Assembly: GCA_947460595.1 (NCBI GenBank)
Contig: CANHGS010000004.1
Span: forward strand, 120,017 to 184,016
DNA: 64,000 nt
Reading direction: 5' to 3'
Origin: Bacteroidota bacterium
GTDB taxonomy: Bacteria > Bacteroidota > Bacteroidia > Chitinophagales > Chitinophagaceae
Shown: positions 1-8,824 of the stretch, one piece after another
Numbering within the stretch: position 1 is the first letter of the stretch
How the letters are laid out: every line of letters begins with the position of its first letter
Program-made: the position numbers and the translations under genes
The notes under the pieces: model-generated
Databases searched by the model: none
Told to the model about the DNA's origin: nothing
What the model saw: only the letters and a program-made list of their open reading frames with translations

Positions 1-605
1 AAAACAGCTAACGATTCTATATTTTTTAGACTTCTTGGAAAAGGGTGGTCTCCCAATTCTGAATCATAAATTTCCATAATAGAAATTTTTTCATCAAAAA
101 AATCAGATATATCAACAAAATAATTTGGAATGAATACTTTTTCATGTAACATTGGTGCAAACTCCGTTTCAGAAATACATTCATACATCAATACTTTTTT
201 TATAAAAGGATATCTGAATGACTTGGTACATGCTACAACGGCCTCAAATGTATATCTATGATCAGAATGAGCATCAGATCTATTCATAACATAAATTACA
301 GTAGGCTTGAAATCAGAAAATATTTTAGAGATCTTAGGAATCATCTCATTAACAGTAATTGGATTTAAACTCATTGTTGGATAGTCTAATTTGTAGACTT
401 CCGAACATCCAATTCTATTTGCCACATTTTCAATTTCAATTTGTCTCAAATTGACTTTATCAGACCCAAATCCCATTTCTTCTGATATATTTGTTACAAT
501 CAACCAAGCTAAAACATCGCCATTTGCTTTATGTTTTAATAATGTTCCCCCTGCACCAAGTATTTCATCATCTGGGTGTGCTGATATAACTATAACTTTT
601 TCCAT
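1..605 (-). CDS. PIG-L family deacetylase (partial, C-terminus beyond window)
   Basis: About 201 N-terminal residues are visible; the gene runs off the left edge. The zinc-site motif AHPDDE is at residues 9-14 and the second motif HSDH at 113-116, both diagnostic of the LmbE/PIG-L N-deacetylase family, which removes N-acetyl groups from GlcNAc-type sugars. The ATG (603-605) is one base beyond the formyltransferase stop, so the two are translated together. As the last visible gene of the nonulosonate operon it may deacetylate an amino group that the neighbouring formyltransferase re-acylates (inference). The family also includes antibiotic and mycothiol deacetylases; substrate cannot be read from sequence. 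Confidence 0.9.
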   Translation of the reverse strand, partial: MEKVIVISAHPDDEILGAGGTLLKHKANGDVLAWLIVTNISEEMGFGSDKVNLRQIEIENVANRIGCSEVYKLDYPTMSLNPITVNEMIPKISKIFSDFKPTVIYVMNRSDAHSDHRYTFEAVVACTKSFRYPFIKKVLMYECISETEFAPMLHEKVFIPNYFVDISDFFDEKISIMEIYDSELGDHPFPRSLKNIESLAV

Positions 606-606
606 A

Positions 607-1488
607 CTATCTTAAATATTCACCTATTTCAGGTAATTCATTAAATGTGTGCCTCAAAATTGTTACTTGACTATTTGATGTTTTTACAGTAACCTGATTC
701 CCATTGACATTTAGAACTTTTCCAGGTTCTATATTAGATTCACAATTGTCGGAGATACTTATTTCCCAAACTTTAATTTCTTTATTTTGAAAAATAAAAT
801 GTGCTCCAGGATAAGGTTCAGAAAGTCCTCTAACTAAATTACTAATTACCTCAGAATTCATTCTAAAATCGATTAAACCATCATTCGCATTACGTTTTCT
901 CCACGTATTTCCAATTCCAATTTGAGGGATTTTAATATAATTTCTATTTTTCAATTTGGGTAGAAAATCAGTCACTTGATCAACTGCACAATTAATCATT
1001 TTATGATATAGTGTATTTGCATTATCGTTAAAATCAATGCTAAATTCCTTTTGATTTAAAATATCGCCAGAATCAGCTCCTTCATCCATGAAAAAAAAGC
1101 TACTGCCTGTTTTTTTTAAACCTAAAACCTTAGCCCAAATCAACGGATGTCTCCCTTTATTATTAGGCAATAAAGCTGGATGGTATCCAATAACTCCAAT
1201 TTCAGTAAGTTCTAAAATCTCTTTTTTTATCAAATTTGACCACCCAAAACAAAAAATCACATCAGCATTTAATTCATTAATCCAAGCAACATTATTGGGA
1301 TGATTAATATCATTTACATATTTATATGAAATATTATTTTCAATTGCAATTTTTGAGAGATCAAAAAAATCCGAATTAAATCCAGATTCCTTTTTGGTGA
1401 TTATACCAACTATTTCTGATTTTAATTCAATTAGCTTTTCAAGCATAACTTTTGAAAAATGAACAGAACCTATAAATGCAATTCTCAT
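607..1488 (-). CDS. Sugar N-formyltransferase-like protein (Fmt/ArnA-type, two domains)
   Basis: 293 aa. The N-terminal half is a formyl-transferase fold with the segment GYHPALLPNNKGRHPLIW at residues 101-118 and the Asp of GADSGDI at D139. The C-terminal third (about 205-290) resembles the Fmt/ArnA C-terminal domain (RGLSEPYPGAHF). Enzymes of this fold move a formyl group from N10-formyl-THF to an amino group; a location among neuC, neuB and a PIG-L deacetylase points to an amino-sugar substrate rather than Met-tRNA. Odd: the catalytic Asn of the usual N-x-H motif is Gly101 here while H103 and D139 are kept. Its ATG overlaps the neuC-like stop by 4 bases. Confidence 0.85.
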   Translation of the reverse strand: MRIAFIGSVHFSKVMLEKLIELKSEIVGIITKKESGFNSDFFDLSKIAIENNISYKYVNDINHPNNVAWINELNADVIFCFGWSNLIKKEILELTEIGVIGYHPALLPNNKGRHPLIWAKVLGLKKTGSSFFFMDEGADSGDILNQKEFSIDFNDNANTLYHKMINCAVDQVTDFLPKLKNRNYIKIPQIGIGNTWRKRNANDGLIDFRMNSEVISNLVRGLSEPYPGAHFIFQNKEIKVWEISISDNCESNIEPGKVLNVNGNQVTVKTSNSQVTILRHTFNELPEIGEYLR

Positions 1489-2648
1489 ATTGTTGCTAAA
1501 TTGAAAAATTGTTTTTTTAATAAATTTTCTGTTGGTGTGGACAAAATAACAGATGTGATAATTTCAGAAGAATTTAAACACCCATATGGATTCTCTGAAT
1601 CTTGAATCTGTTTAGTAAAATCATCGGAAATTGCTAGCCTTATTGCATTAGTGATAGAGTTTTTATTAGGTTCACAATCGATAACGGTTTTAGCCTTTAT
1701 ACGTCCTTGTTGCCTATCACCAATATTAATAGTTGGCTTTTTAAAACTAGGAACTTCTATTAACCCACTTGAAGAATTCCCAATTATAACATCACAATGT
1801 AATATTGCTGAGAGGTATCTAAGCTGACCCAAAGAATCAAAAGAAACTACTCTATTCCTATTATTTTTAACAAAATCGTCAATCAATTTTATTATTACAC
1901 GACCGTCATTATCTGCATTTGGTTTTGTAATTATAATATTGGCATTCTCAAATTCTTCAAATGAATCTAATAATTCTTGAAACTGCTTTTCTGCAGAAGC
2001 AATATCTAAAGTAACTGGATGAAAAGTAACAAGAAAATTAATTTTAGCTAATTTAAAGTCAATGGATTGTTCAAATTCTATCCTGTCAAGAAGATTTAAT
2101 CTATTAATATTCTCAATTCCTAAAGCACCTACATTAAAAACAGTTTCAGGCTGTTCACCAAGTTGAATTACTCTATCCCTATATTCTTTTGTAGCTGTAA
2201 AATGTAAGTGAGACATTTTAGTAATAGAATGACGAATAGATTCATCAATTAGTCCTTCTGTTGCCTCCCCTCCATGACAATGAGCTATTGGAATCCTGGA
2301 AATCATTGCAGCAGTAACTGCTGAAAATATTTCAAACCTATCACCTAAAACTAAAATCCAATCCGGACGTAATCTTTCAAACTGTTCTGCAAAACCAATA
2401 ACCCCTAAACCAATGCTTTTTGAAATCCCAACAGAAGTGTCAGATGATAAAAGCATTTCGACTTTAGCATCTATTGTAAACCCATCCTTTTCTATTTGTT
2501 TATATGTAAGTCCGAATTCAGGAGACAAGTGCATCCCAGTTACACAAATACAAAGATTAACTTTAGGATTACTTTGCAAAGACTTCATTGTCCAATATAA
2601 TAACCCATATTCAGCTCTGGTACCTGTTACAACGCAAATCTTTTTCAT
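1485..2648 (-). CDS. Hydrolysing UDP-N-acetylhexosamine 2-epimerase, NeuC/LegG family
   Basis: 387 aa, usual family length. The N-terminus VVTGTRAEYGLLYW, the central HGGEATEGLIDESIRHSITK and the C-terminal GNSSSGLIEVPSFKKP with the following NIGDRQQGR are hallmark segments of hydrolysing UDP-GlcNAc 2-epimerases. The enzyme inverts C2 and releases UDP, giving free ManNAc (NeuC) or its 2,4-diacetamido-6-deoxy form (LegG). Because legB, legC and legH homologues lie upstream in the same operon, the LegG reaction is more likely. It overlaps both the neuB-like gene and the formyltransferase by 4 bases. Confidence 0.92.
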   Translation of the reverse strand: MKKICVVTGTRAEYGLLYWTMKSLQSNPKVNLCICVTGMHLSPEFGLTYKQIEKDGFTIDAKVEMLLSSDTSVGISKSIGLGVIGFAEQFERLRPDWILVLGDRFEIFSAVTAAMISRIPIAHCHGGEATEGLIDESIRHSITKMSHLHFTATKEYRDRVIQLGEQPETVFNVGALGIENINRLNLLDRIEFEQSIDFKLAKINFLVTFHPVTLDIASAEKQFQELLDSFEEFENANIIITKPNADNDGRVIIKLIDDFVKNNRNRVVSFDSLGQLRYLSAILHCDVIIGNSSSGLIEVPSFKKPTINIGDRQQGRIKAKTVIDCEPNKNSITNAIRLAISDDFTKQIQDSENPYGCLNSSEIITSVILSTPTENLLKKQFFNLATI

Positions 2649-3670
2649 TTAAAATGTTTGATTTCAACTTGCGTAAATTCTGTTACATCATATAACAACT
2701 CCTTTCCAATAAAATTGTCAATCTCCATCGGGCTTATTCCATTACCCGGCCGTAGCGCTACTAAATCATGCTCCTGGATAATATGACCTTTACCTCTAGA
2801 TTTAGAATAGTGTAAACTTTTTCTCACAATTTGAATATTTTTCAACTCTGAATTACTTGGTTTTTTTTTGCTATCACCTGAAATTGCCTTTTCAATATTC
2901 CTAATTGCTGAAATCATTTCTTTAAGTTCACTTGGTTCCAATGAAGCCAAATGATCCGGCCCAGGCAAATTCTTATCTAAAGTAAAATGTTTTTCAATAA
3001 CAGTTGCCCCCAAAGCTACTGCTGCAATTGGCACTTCTATTCCTAAAGTATGATCAGAATATCCAACTTCAACTCCAATTTCATTCTTGATGCTTTCCAT
3101 CGCTTTTAAATTAACATCCATCATTGGTGTAGGATATTCAGTATTGCAATGCAAAACAATAACATTAGACCTACGAATTCCTTGATCACATATTACTTTA
3201 ACAGCAGCTTTAATATCATCCATAGTAGACATTCCAGTAGAAATTATAATTGGCTTACCTTTCTTAGCAATATGTTGTAAGTAATGTTTATTTGTTATTT
3301 CACCAGAAGGGATTTTGTATAAATCAATACCTAGGCTATCCAAGAAATCAATACTCTCCTCGTCAAAACCAGTAGACAAAAATTTGATTCCATTTATAAC
3401 TGCATGCTTTTGAAGTTTATAATGCCATTCAAAAGGCATTTCTAATTTCTTTAACATTAAATATTGAGAATCATCGCCATCATTTACATTTTTCTCTTGA
3501 TAAGCTGCTTTTTTTGCCGATTTTGTAACTAAATTATCAGCTTTGAAAGTTTGAAATTTTACGTAATCCGCACCTGCTTCTGCTGCTTTTTCAATTAGTT
3601 TAATTGCATTTTCAAAATTGCCATTATGATTTACCCCAGCCTCTGCTATGATAATTGTCTTTTGTGTCAT
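2645..3670 (-). CDS. Nonulosonate synthase, NeuB/LegI family
   Basis: 341 aa. A TIM-barrel NeuB domain (about 1-265) carries AEAGVNHNG (10-18), VGYSDHT (202-208), EKHFTLD (226-232) and PGPDH (236-240), including metal and substrate ligands of sialic acid synthases. A C-terminal SAF/antifreeze-like domain (about 285-341, LRPGNGISP) lids the active site. The reaction condenses PEP with a ManNAc-type sugar to give a nine-carbon alpha-keto acid; here probably legionaminic acid or a relative. It overlaps its neighbours on both sides by 4 bases. The CMP-transferase expected next in the pathway is not in the window. Confidence 0.93.
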   Translation of the reverse strand: MTQKTIIIAEAGVNHNGNFENAIKLIEKAAEAGADYVKFQTFKADNLVTKSAKKAAYQEKNVNDGDDSQYLMLKKLEMPFEWHYKLQKHAVINGIKFLSTGFDEESIDFLDSLGIDLYKIPSGEITNKHYLQHIAKKGKPIIISTGMSTMDDIKAAVKVICDQGIRRSNVIVLHCNTEYPTPMMDVNLKAMESIKNEIGVEVGYSDHTLGIEVPIAAVALGATVIEKHFTLDKNLPGPDHLASLEPSELKEMISAIRNIEKAISGDSKKKPSNSELKNIQIVRKSLHYSKSRGKGHIIQEHDLVALRPGNGISPMEIDNFIGKELLYDVTEFTQVEIKHFK

Positions 3671-4299
3671 AATTTTATTTTTGCAGGATTCCCAAATACT
3701 GTTTCTCCATTATTAACATTTTTAGTTACTACTGCCCCCATTCCAATCTTACAATTATCCCCAATTGAAATTCCATTTCGAATTATAGATCCACTTCCTA
3801 TAAATACATCATTGCCAATGTTAACACCTCCATTAATAATCGCTCCAGTTGAAATATGACATTGATTCCCTATAAAAGAGTCATGTTCAATCAAAACTCT
3901 ATCGTTTATTATACAATTATTTCCTATTTGAGTATCGGCTTGCAAAATGACGCTATGCATTATTATTGTGCCCTCTCCAACAGTTGATTTTTTTGAAAAA
4001 ATTGCATTTGTAGCAAAAACAGTAGCAAATTTTGCATTTTTACTCTTAAGATCTTGATATATGTTCCTTCTAATACTTGAATCACCTAGATGTCCAATTG
4101 TTATTAAGAACTCAGCCTTACCAATATATTCATAAGCGTCTGCATCAGGACCTAAATAGTCAATTTCATAAGAATCATTTAATGTCTTAATCCTATCAAG
4201 ATAACCCAAGATATTCAAATTAGGATTAGTAGATATTACATCTATACATGCTTTAGCATGTCCACCTCCACCAATTAATATGATTTTTCTTTTATCCAT
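3667..4299 (-). CDS. NeuD/PglD/LegH-type sugar acetyltransferase
   Basis: 210 aa. The N-terminal part (IILIGGGGHAKACIDVI) is the PglD-type nucleotide-sugar binding domain, and residues from about 90 on form left-handed beta-helix hexapeptide repeats (for example IGNDVFIGSGSIIRNG) ending in GNPAKI. The family N-acetylates UDP-4-amino-4,6-dideoxy-GlcNAc with acetyl-CoA, or O-acetylates sialic acid. Position between the LegC-like aminotransferase and the NeuB-like synthase fits the 4-N-acetyl transfer step (LegH). ATG lies one base beyond the legC-like stop. Confidence 0.9.
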   Translation of the reverse strand: MDKRKIILIGGGGHAKACIDVISTNPNLNILGYLDRIKTLNDSYEIDYLGPDADAYEYIGKAEFLITIGHLGDSSIRRNIYQDLKSKNAKFATVFATNAIFSKKSTVGEGTIIMHSVILQADTQIGNNCIINDRVLIEHDSFIGNQCHISTGAIINGGVNIGNDVFIGSGSIIRNGISIGDNCKIGMGAVVTKNVNNGETVFGNPAKIKL

Positions 4300-4300
4300 T

Positions 4301-5455
4301 TTATGATTTAATACGATAGCTGCTTGGAATATTAATTAATCGTTCTTCTACCCATATTGAATTAGTTAAAGAATCTCTATAACAATTTTTAAACATTTCT
4401 AAACGATGCATCAAAGACCAACAAGGTCTTGCCATTACATTACTTGAATTTAAAATTTCTAATGTTTCATTTCTAACCTCTACATTTTTTGTTAAAATAG
4501 CATTCAGCCAATAATTAGATCTTGTTCCAATTGGTTCCTCAACAAACTTATATTGAGAGCCTTCAAAAAAATCTTTATATAAAGATGCTATTTCTCTTTT
4601 ATCAGCAATAAAAGTCTCAATTTGTTCTAATTGAGCACAAGCCATTGCCGCATTTAAATTTGGCAAACGATAATTATATCCAATATGATCATGCACAAAA
4701 TCCCATTTATGTGGAACTTTTGCTTGAGTAGTAAGATGTTTCCCCAATTTTCCTAATTTTTCATCATTGGTTATAATCACTCCTCCACCACCACATGTAA
4801 TTGTTTTATTTCCATTAAAACTAAAAGCAGCAAGTTTGCCAAAATTTCCAGTATGTACTCCGTTTAAAAAAGAACCAATAGACTCCGCAGCATCTTCTAC
4901 TAAAATGATATTATATTGTAAACAAATTTTTGCGATTTGCTCAATTTTAACAGGGTGTCCAAAAGTATGCATTGGCACACATGCTGAAATTCTTCTTTTT
5001 GAAATTTTATGGAAACAGACACCATTTTCCTGATATGTGTTTTCTTTAAGAAATTCCTCCAAAGATTCTGGACTCATTCCTAATGTGTCTTTATCTATAT
5101 CCACAAACACTGGATCAGCATGCAAATAAGAAATTGCATTACATGTTGCAATAAAAGACAATGCTTGGGTAATAACAAAGTCATCTTTTCTTACTCCTGC
5201 CAAAATTAAAGACATATGAAGCGCTGCTGTTCCATTTACAGTTGCTATTGCAAATTTTGCACCAGTATATTCCTTTATAATTTCTTCAAATTTGTCAACA
5301 AACTTTCCTACAGATGACACAAAAGTAGAATCGATTGTTTCTAAAATATAGCTTTTTTCATTCCCATTAAACGAAGGAGCATGTAATGGAATAAACTCAT
5401 TTGTTTTATAAATAGATTGAATAAATGATATTATTTCTGGATAAGATTTATTCAT
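4301..5455 (-). CDS. legC: PLP sugar 4-aminotransferase, LegC-like (DegT/DnrJ/EryC1)
   Basis: 384 aa. Fold-type I sugar aminotransferase with IPLHAPSFNGNEKSY (22-36) near the N-terminus, VEDAAES with D188 for the PLP ring nitrogen, and the Schiff-base lysine K217 in FSFNGNKTIT. The N-terminal wording is that of LegC proteins, which aminate C4 of UDP-4-keto-6-deoxy-GlcNAc using glutamate. It shares one base with the legB-like gene. The symbol rests on motif recall and gene order; a generic DegT aminotransferase of another 4-amino sugar route is the alternative. Confidence 0.88.
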   Translation of the reverse strand: MNKSYPEIISFIQSIYKTNEFIPLHAPSFNGNEKSYILETIDSTFVSSVGKFVDKFEEIIKEYTGAKFAIATVNGTAALHMSLILAGVRKDDFVITQALSFIATCNAISYLHADPVFVDIDKDTLGMSPESLEEFLKENTYQENGVCFHKISKRRISACVPMHTFGHPVKIEQIAKICLQYNIILVEDAAESIGSFLNGVHTGNFGKLAAFSFNGNKTITCGGGGVIITNDEKLGKLGKHLTTQAKVPHKWDFVHDHIGYNYRLPNLNAAMACAQLEQIETFIADKREIASLYKDFFEGSQYKFVEEPIGTRSNYWLNAILTKNVEVRNETLEILNSSNVMARPCWSLMHRLEMFKNCYRDSLTNSIWVEERLINIPSSYRIKS

Positions 5456-6444
5456 TAGATATTATATATATTAGACTTATATTGTTTTAGATTTTCCGGA
5501 TTTTTAAACCATTCTATAGTTTTTTCTAATCCTTGCTTCAAGTTATGTTCTGGCTTCCAATTAGTCTCTTTCATTATTTTCTGATTTGAACCAAAGAGTC
5601 TAAAAACCTCAGATTTTTGTGGTCTAAGCCTTTGCTCATCAGAGATGATTTTTGCACCTGGGTTAATTTGATCAATTAATTCTTGTGCTAACTCACCAAT
5701 AGTAATTTCTGATTGCGTAGCAATATTGCAATCTGTTCCAATGAGACTATTAGAGTTTGCAATGGCTATAAAACCTTTAGCTGTATCTTTTACATATAAC
5801 AAGTCACGAGTTGGTGTAATATCCCCTAAACTAATTTCTGTATAACCATTTAAAAGCTGAGTTATAATTGTTGGTATAACCGCTCGGGCTGATTGGCGTG
5901 GTCCATAAGTATTAAATGGTCTAACAATTGTTAAAGGAAGATCAAAACTCCTATAGAATGAATCTGCAATTGAGTCTGCTCCAATTTTAGAAGCAGAATA
6001 TGGTGATTGTGGTTGTCTTGGATGTAATTCATCTATTGGAACATACTGAGCTGTACCATAAACTTCTGAAGTAGAAGTAACTAGGACACGTTCAATCCCT
6101 AAGTCTTTAGCCGCCTGTACCACATTTAGTGTACCTTTTACATTTGTATCAATATATGAATCGGGAGAATGATAACTAAATGGAATAGCAATTAAAGCTG
6201 CTAAGTGATAAACAATTGAACAGTCTTTCATTGCTGTTCTTACGCCATTGGGGTCACGTATATCTCCAGCGAATATTTCAATTTGGGATAGAATATCTTC
6301 AGGAAGACTATCTAACCAACCCCAAGAATTGAATGAATTATAATAAACAAAAGCTTTTACTTTATATCCATCAGATATTAATTGCTCTACAAGATGGCTT
6401 CCTATAAATCCATCTGCCCCTGTAACTAGTATTTTTTTAGTCAT
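5455..6444 (-). CDS. legB: UDP-GlcNAc 4,6-dehydratase, LegB-like SDR
   Basis: 329 aa extended SDR. The Rossmann motif TGADGFIG is at residues 8-15, the catalytic Y149-xxx-K153 in SPYSASK, and TST at 123-125 supplies the Thr/Ser. The segment VYYNSFNSWGWLDSLP is typical of LegB. The product is UDP-4-keto-6-deoxy-GlcNAc, substrate of the adjacent aminotransferase. It is soluble, unlike the membrane WbpM-like dehydratase at 17.6-19.5 kb, so the window encodes two separate 4,6-dehydratases, probably feeding different glycans. Confidence 0.9.
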   Translation of the reverse strand: MTKKILVTGADGFIGSHLVEQLISDGYKVKAFVYYNSFNSWGWLDSLPEDILSQIEIFAGDIRDPNGVRTAMKDCSIVYHLAALIAIPFSYHSPDSYIDTNVKGTLNVVQAAKDLGIERVLVTSTSEVYGTAQYVPIDELHPRQPQSPYSASKIGADSIADSFYRSFDLPLTIVRPFNTYGPRQSARAVIPTIITQLLNGYTEISLGDITPTRDLLYVKDTAKGFIAIANSNSLIGTDCNIATQSEITIGELAQELIDQINPGAKIISDEQRLRPQKSEVFRLFGSNQKIMKETNWKPEHNLKQGLEKTIEWFKNPENLKQYKSNIYNI

Positions 6445-6453
6445 TTTAATGAA

Positions 6454-7716
6454 TTATAATCTTCCGTCAATTTGATTTCTATCCAAAATTGCTTTTATAT
6501 CAAATACAACACAATTTTCTGAATTTTTCAACTCACTCAAATTAATATGAATAAATTCATCATGAGCTACTGCAAGAACTACCGCATCATACTTTATTGG
6601 AGTTGAAACTAAACTTATTCCATATTCATGACTTACCTCTTTTGCATCAGCGTGAGGATCATATACATCAACATCTAGTCCAAATTGAATTAATTCATTG
6701 TATATATCAACTACTTTAGAATTTCTAATATCTGGGCAATTTTCTTTAAAAGTTACTCCTAAGACTAAAGCTTTTGCACCTTTAATTGTTATCCCTTTTT
6801 GGATCATTAATTTCACTACTTTGTTAGCAACAAATAAGCCCATATTATCATTAACACGTCTTCCACTAAGAATTACTTGTGGATGATATCCTAGACTTTC
6901 TGCTTTGTGAGCTAAATAATAAGGGTCAACTCCTATACAATGCCCTCCTACTAAACCTGGTCTATATTTTAAAAAATTCCATTTAGTACCTGCTGCGTCT
7001 AAAACATCATGAGTATCTATACCAATCTTATCAAAAATCAAAGCCAACTCGTTAACAAAAGAAATATTTACATCTCTCTGAGCATTCTCAATTGCTTTAC
7101 TTGCTTCAGCAACTTTTAAACTAGGAGCCTTATGTGTACCAGCCAAAATGATACTTTTATATAATAAATCAACAACTTCAGCAATTTCAGGAGTTGAACC
7201 AGAAGTAACTTTCTTGATTTTTGTTAAGGTATTTACTTTATCACCTGGATTAATTCTTTCGGGAGAATAACCACAGAAAAAATCAACATTGAATTTCAAT
7301 CCGCTATAAGATTCTAAAACCGGAACACAATCTTCTTCAGTACAACCAGGATATACTGTACTTTCATAAATTACTATGTCTCCTTTTTTCAATATTCCAC
7401 CTAACATTGCTGACGCTTTAATTAAAGGTTGTAAATCTGGTGATTTAAACTTATTAATGGGAGTTGGAACAGTAACTATAAAAACATTGTATTCTTTTAA
7501 CTTATCAACTTCTGATGAAAAATGTAAATATTTTGCCGAAAAGATTTCCTCTTTATTTGATTCATTAGTTCTATCAAAACCTTTCTTAAGCTCACTTATT
7601 CTATCATGATTTATATCAAAGCCAATAACTTGATACTTTTTCCCAAATTCTACAGCTAAAGGCAGACCTACATATCCTAGACCAATTATAGCAATTTTAA
7701 GATTTGTTTTTTCCAT
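6454..7716 (-). CDS. Nucleotide-sugar 6-dehydrogenase (UDP-HexNAc dehydrogenase, WbpO/TviB-like)
   Basis: 420 aa. NAD-binding GLGYVGLPLA at 12-21, catalytic Cys C260 in VGGHCIGVDPYYL, and the C-terminal UDP-binding domain (about 310-415) with KVVDIYNELIQFG. These enzymes oxidise C6 of a UDP-sugar twice to a uronic acid using 2 NAD. The N-terminus resembles UDP-GlcNAc (TviB/WbpO) rather than UDP-glucose dehydrogenases, so the likely product is a HexNAc uronic acid; exact epimer unknown. It lies 13 bases after the wzz-like gene and 9 before legB. Confidence 0.88.
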   Translation of the reverse strand: MEKTNLKIAIIGLGYVGLPLAVEFGKKYQVIGFDINHDRISELKKGFDRTNESNKEEIFSAKYLHFSSEVDKLKEYNVFIVTVPTPINKFKSPDLQPLIKASAMLGGILKKGDIVIYESTVYPGCTEEDCVPVLESYSGLKFNVDFFCGYSPERINPGDKVNTLTKIKKVTSGSTPEIAEVVDLLYKSIILAGTHKAPSLKVAEASKAIENAQRDVNISFVNELALIFDKIGIDTHDVLDAAGTKWNFLKYRPGLVGGHCIGVDPYYLAHKAESLGYHPQVILSGRRVNDNMGLFVANKVVKLMIQKGITIKGAKALVLGVTFKENCPDIRNSKVVDIYNELIQFGLDVDVYDPHADAKEVSHEYGISLVSTPIKYDAVVLAVAHDEFIHINLSELKNSENCVVFDIKAILDRNQIDGRL

Positions 7717-7729
7717 ACAATTTTTCTAA

Positions 7730-8821
7730 TTAAAACTTTATTAAATCTTTGACTAGTTTTATAATAATAAAATAAAAACTACAAAGGAAGAAGGCAATAA
7801 GTAATCCAGATAATGTTGAAACAATTTTTCCGATTTTTTCTTTTTTCAATGGATATATAGGATAATCAATTACTTGAATAAGAGGCGTTTCTTTTCGCAG
7901 AGTAACTTTTGCTAATTCCAAATTAGCAACCAATTGAGTTAAAATTGCAGTATTAGCTTGAACATCTACTTGTCTTCTTGCAGAGGGTGTCCTTTTAATA
8001 TTTAATGCAGGATTCAAATTGTAAGTTGCATCATTTGCAAGAGCCACTCCGTTAATTGCCTTGTCTAACTCATTTCTTATTGAATCAGTTTGTCTTTGCA
8101 AAATTGAAACATTAATTTTTGATTTTTTACTTTTGGTTTCAATATAAAAGGCAGATACAACCTCTACTAATTTTTCAGTGAATAATTTTGCGAAAATTTC
8201 ACTTACTGATGCCATTTGAATAGTGCCAATTGAAACTTTTTTATCTTTTTGAAATATAGAAAGTTGATCTTTATCAATTTTACTTGATATCATTGATAAG
8301 ACACTATCTTGTAATCTTGAAAAAGATTCTCGGTTTTGTCCTGCATTGAAAATTTGTTTATTTAAATCTTTATTTTTTTCCCATTTTTCACTGTACCCTT
8401 CTACTTCGATAAAATAGTTAGCTAACAACTTTTTTTTATTATTGATCTTGACTTCAGAAAGTAGTGTTTTTTCAATTAAATTTCTAGAATGCATTAACTC
8501 CATCAGATTTGCTGACCCAAAAGCACCTCCAACACTTGTTCCTAAATCTATGCCTAATGAACTTGCAATACCTAGTGCCCCACCTAATGATGCACTACTT
8601 TTCTCATCTTCTAATGCATAAGTTAAATACGAAAAATACCTTGGTTTGGAAAAGTAAGAAACTGTAAATGCTACAAATCCTCCTAGTAAAGAAAAAAGTA
8701 AAATAATTTTCCATTTCCCACTAAGAAATAAATAGTATTCTTTGAATTTATTAATTATATCTATTAAAGACATAGTAGAATCCATATTAGATTTGTTTGA
8801 AGCAAGAACTTCGTTGTTCAA
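7730..8821 (-). CDS. Wzz/GumC-type polysaccharide chain-length protein
   Basis: 363 aa. One transmembrane segment near residues 38-58, a periplasmic region with helical coiled-coil character, and a second membrane segment near 333-353 preceded by the proline-rich stretch PIYPLKKEK: the layout of Wzz/PCP co-polymerases. No tyrosine-kinase domain is attached. It sits 3 bases after the wza-like stop, the usual exporter/co-polymerase pairing. It closely parallels the 357-aa protein at 19695-20768, including the ETPLIQVIDYP / ETPTVQLVDLP segment. Confidence 0.88.
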   Translation of the reverse strand: MNNEVLASNKSNMDSTMSLIDIINKFKEYYLFLSGKWKIILLFSLLGGFVAFTVSYFSKPRYFSYLTYALEDEKSSASLGGALGIASSLGIDLGTSVGGAFGSANLMELMHSRNLIEKTLLSEVKINNKKKLLANYFIEVEGYSEKWEKNKDLNKQIFNAGQNRESFSRLQDSVLSMISSKIDKDQLSIFQKDKKVSIGTIQMASVSEIFAKLFTEKLVEVVSAFYIETKSKKSKINVSILQRQTDSIRNELDKAINGVALANDATYNLNPALNIKRTPSARRQVDVQANTAILTQLVANLELAKVTLRKETPLIQVIDYPIYPLKKEKIGKIVSTLSGLLIAFFLCSFYFIIIKLVKDLIKF

Positions 8822-8824
8822 AAT

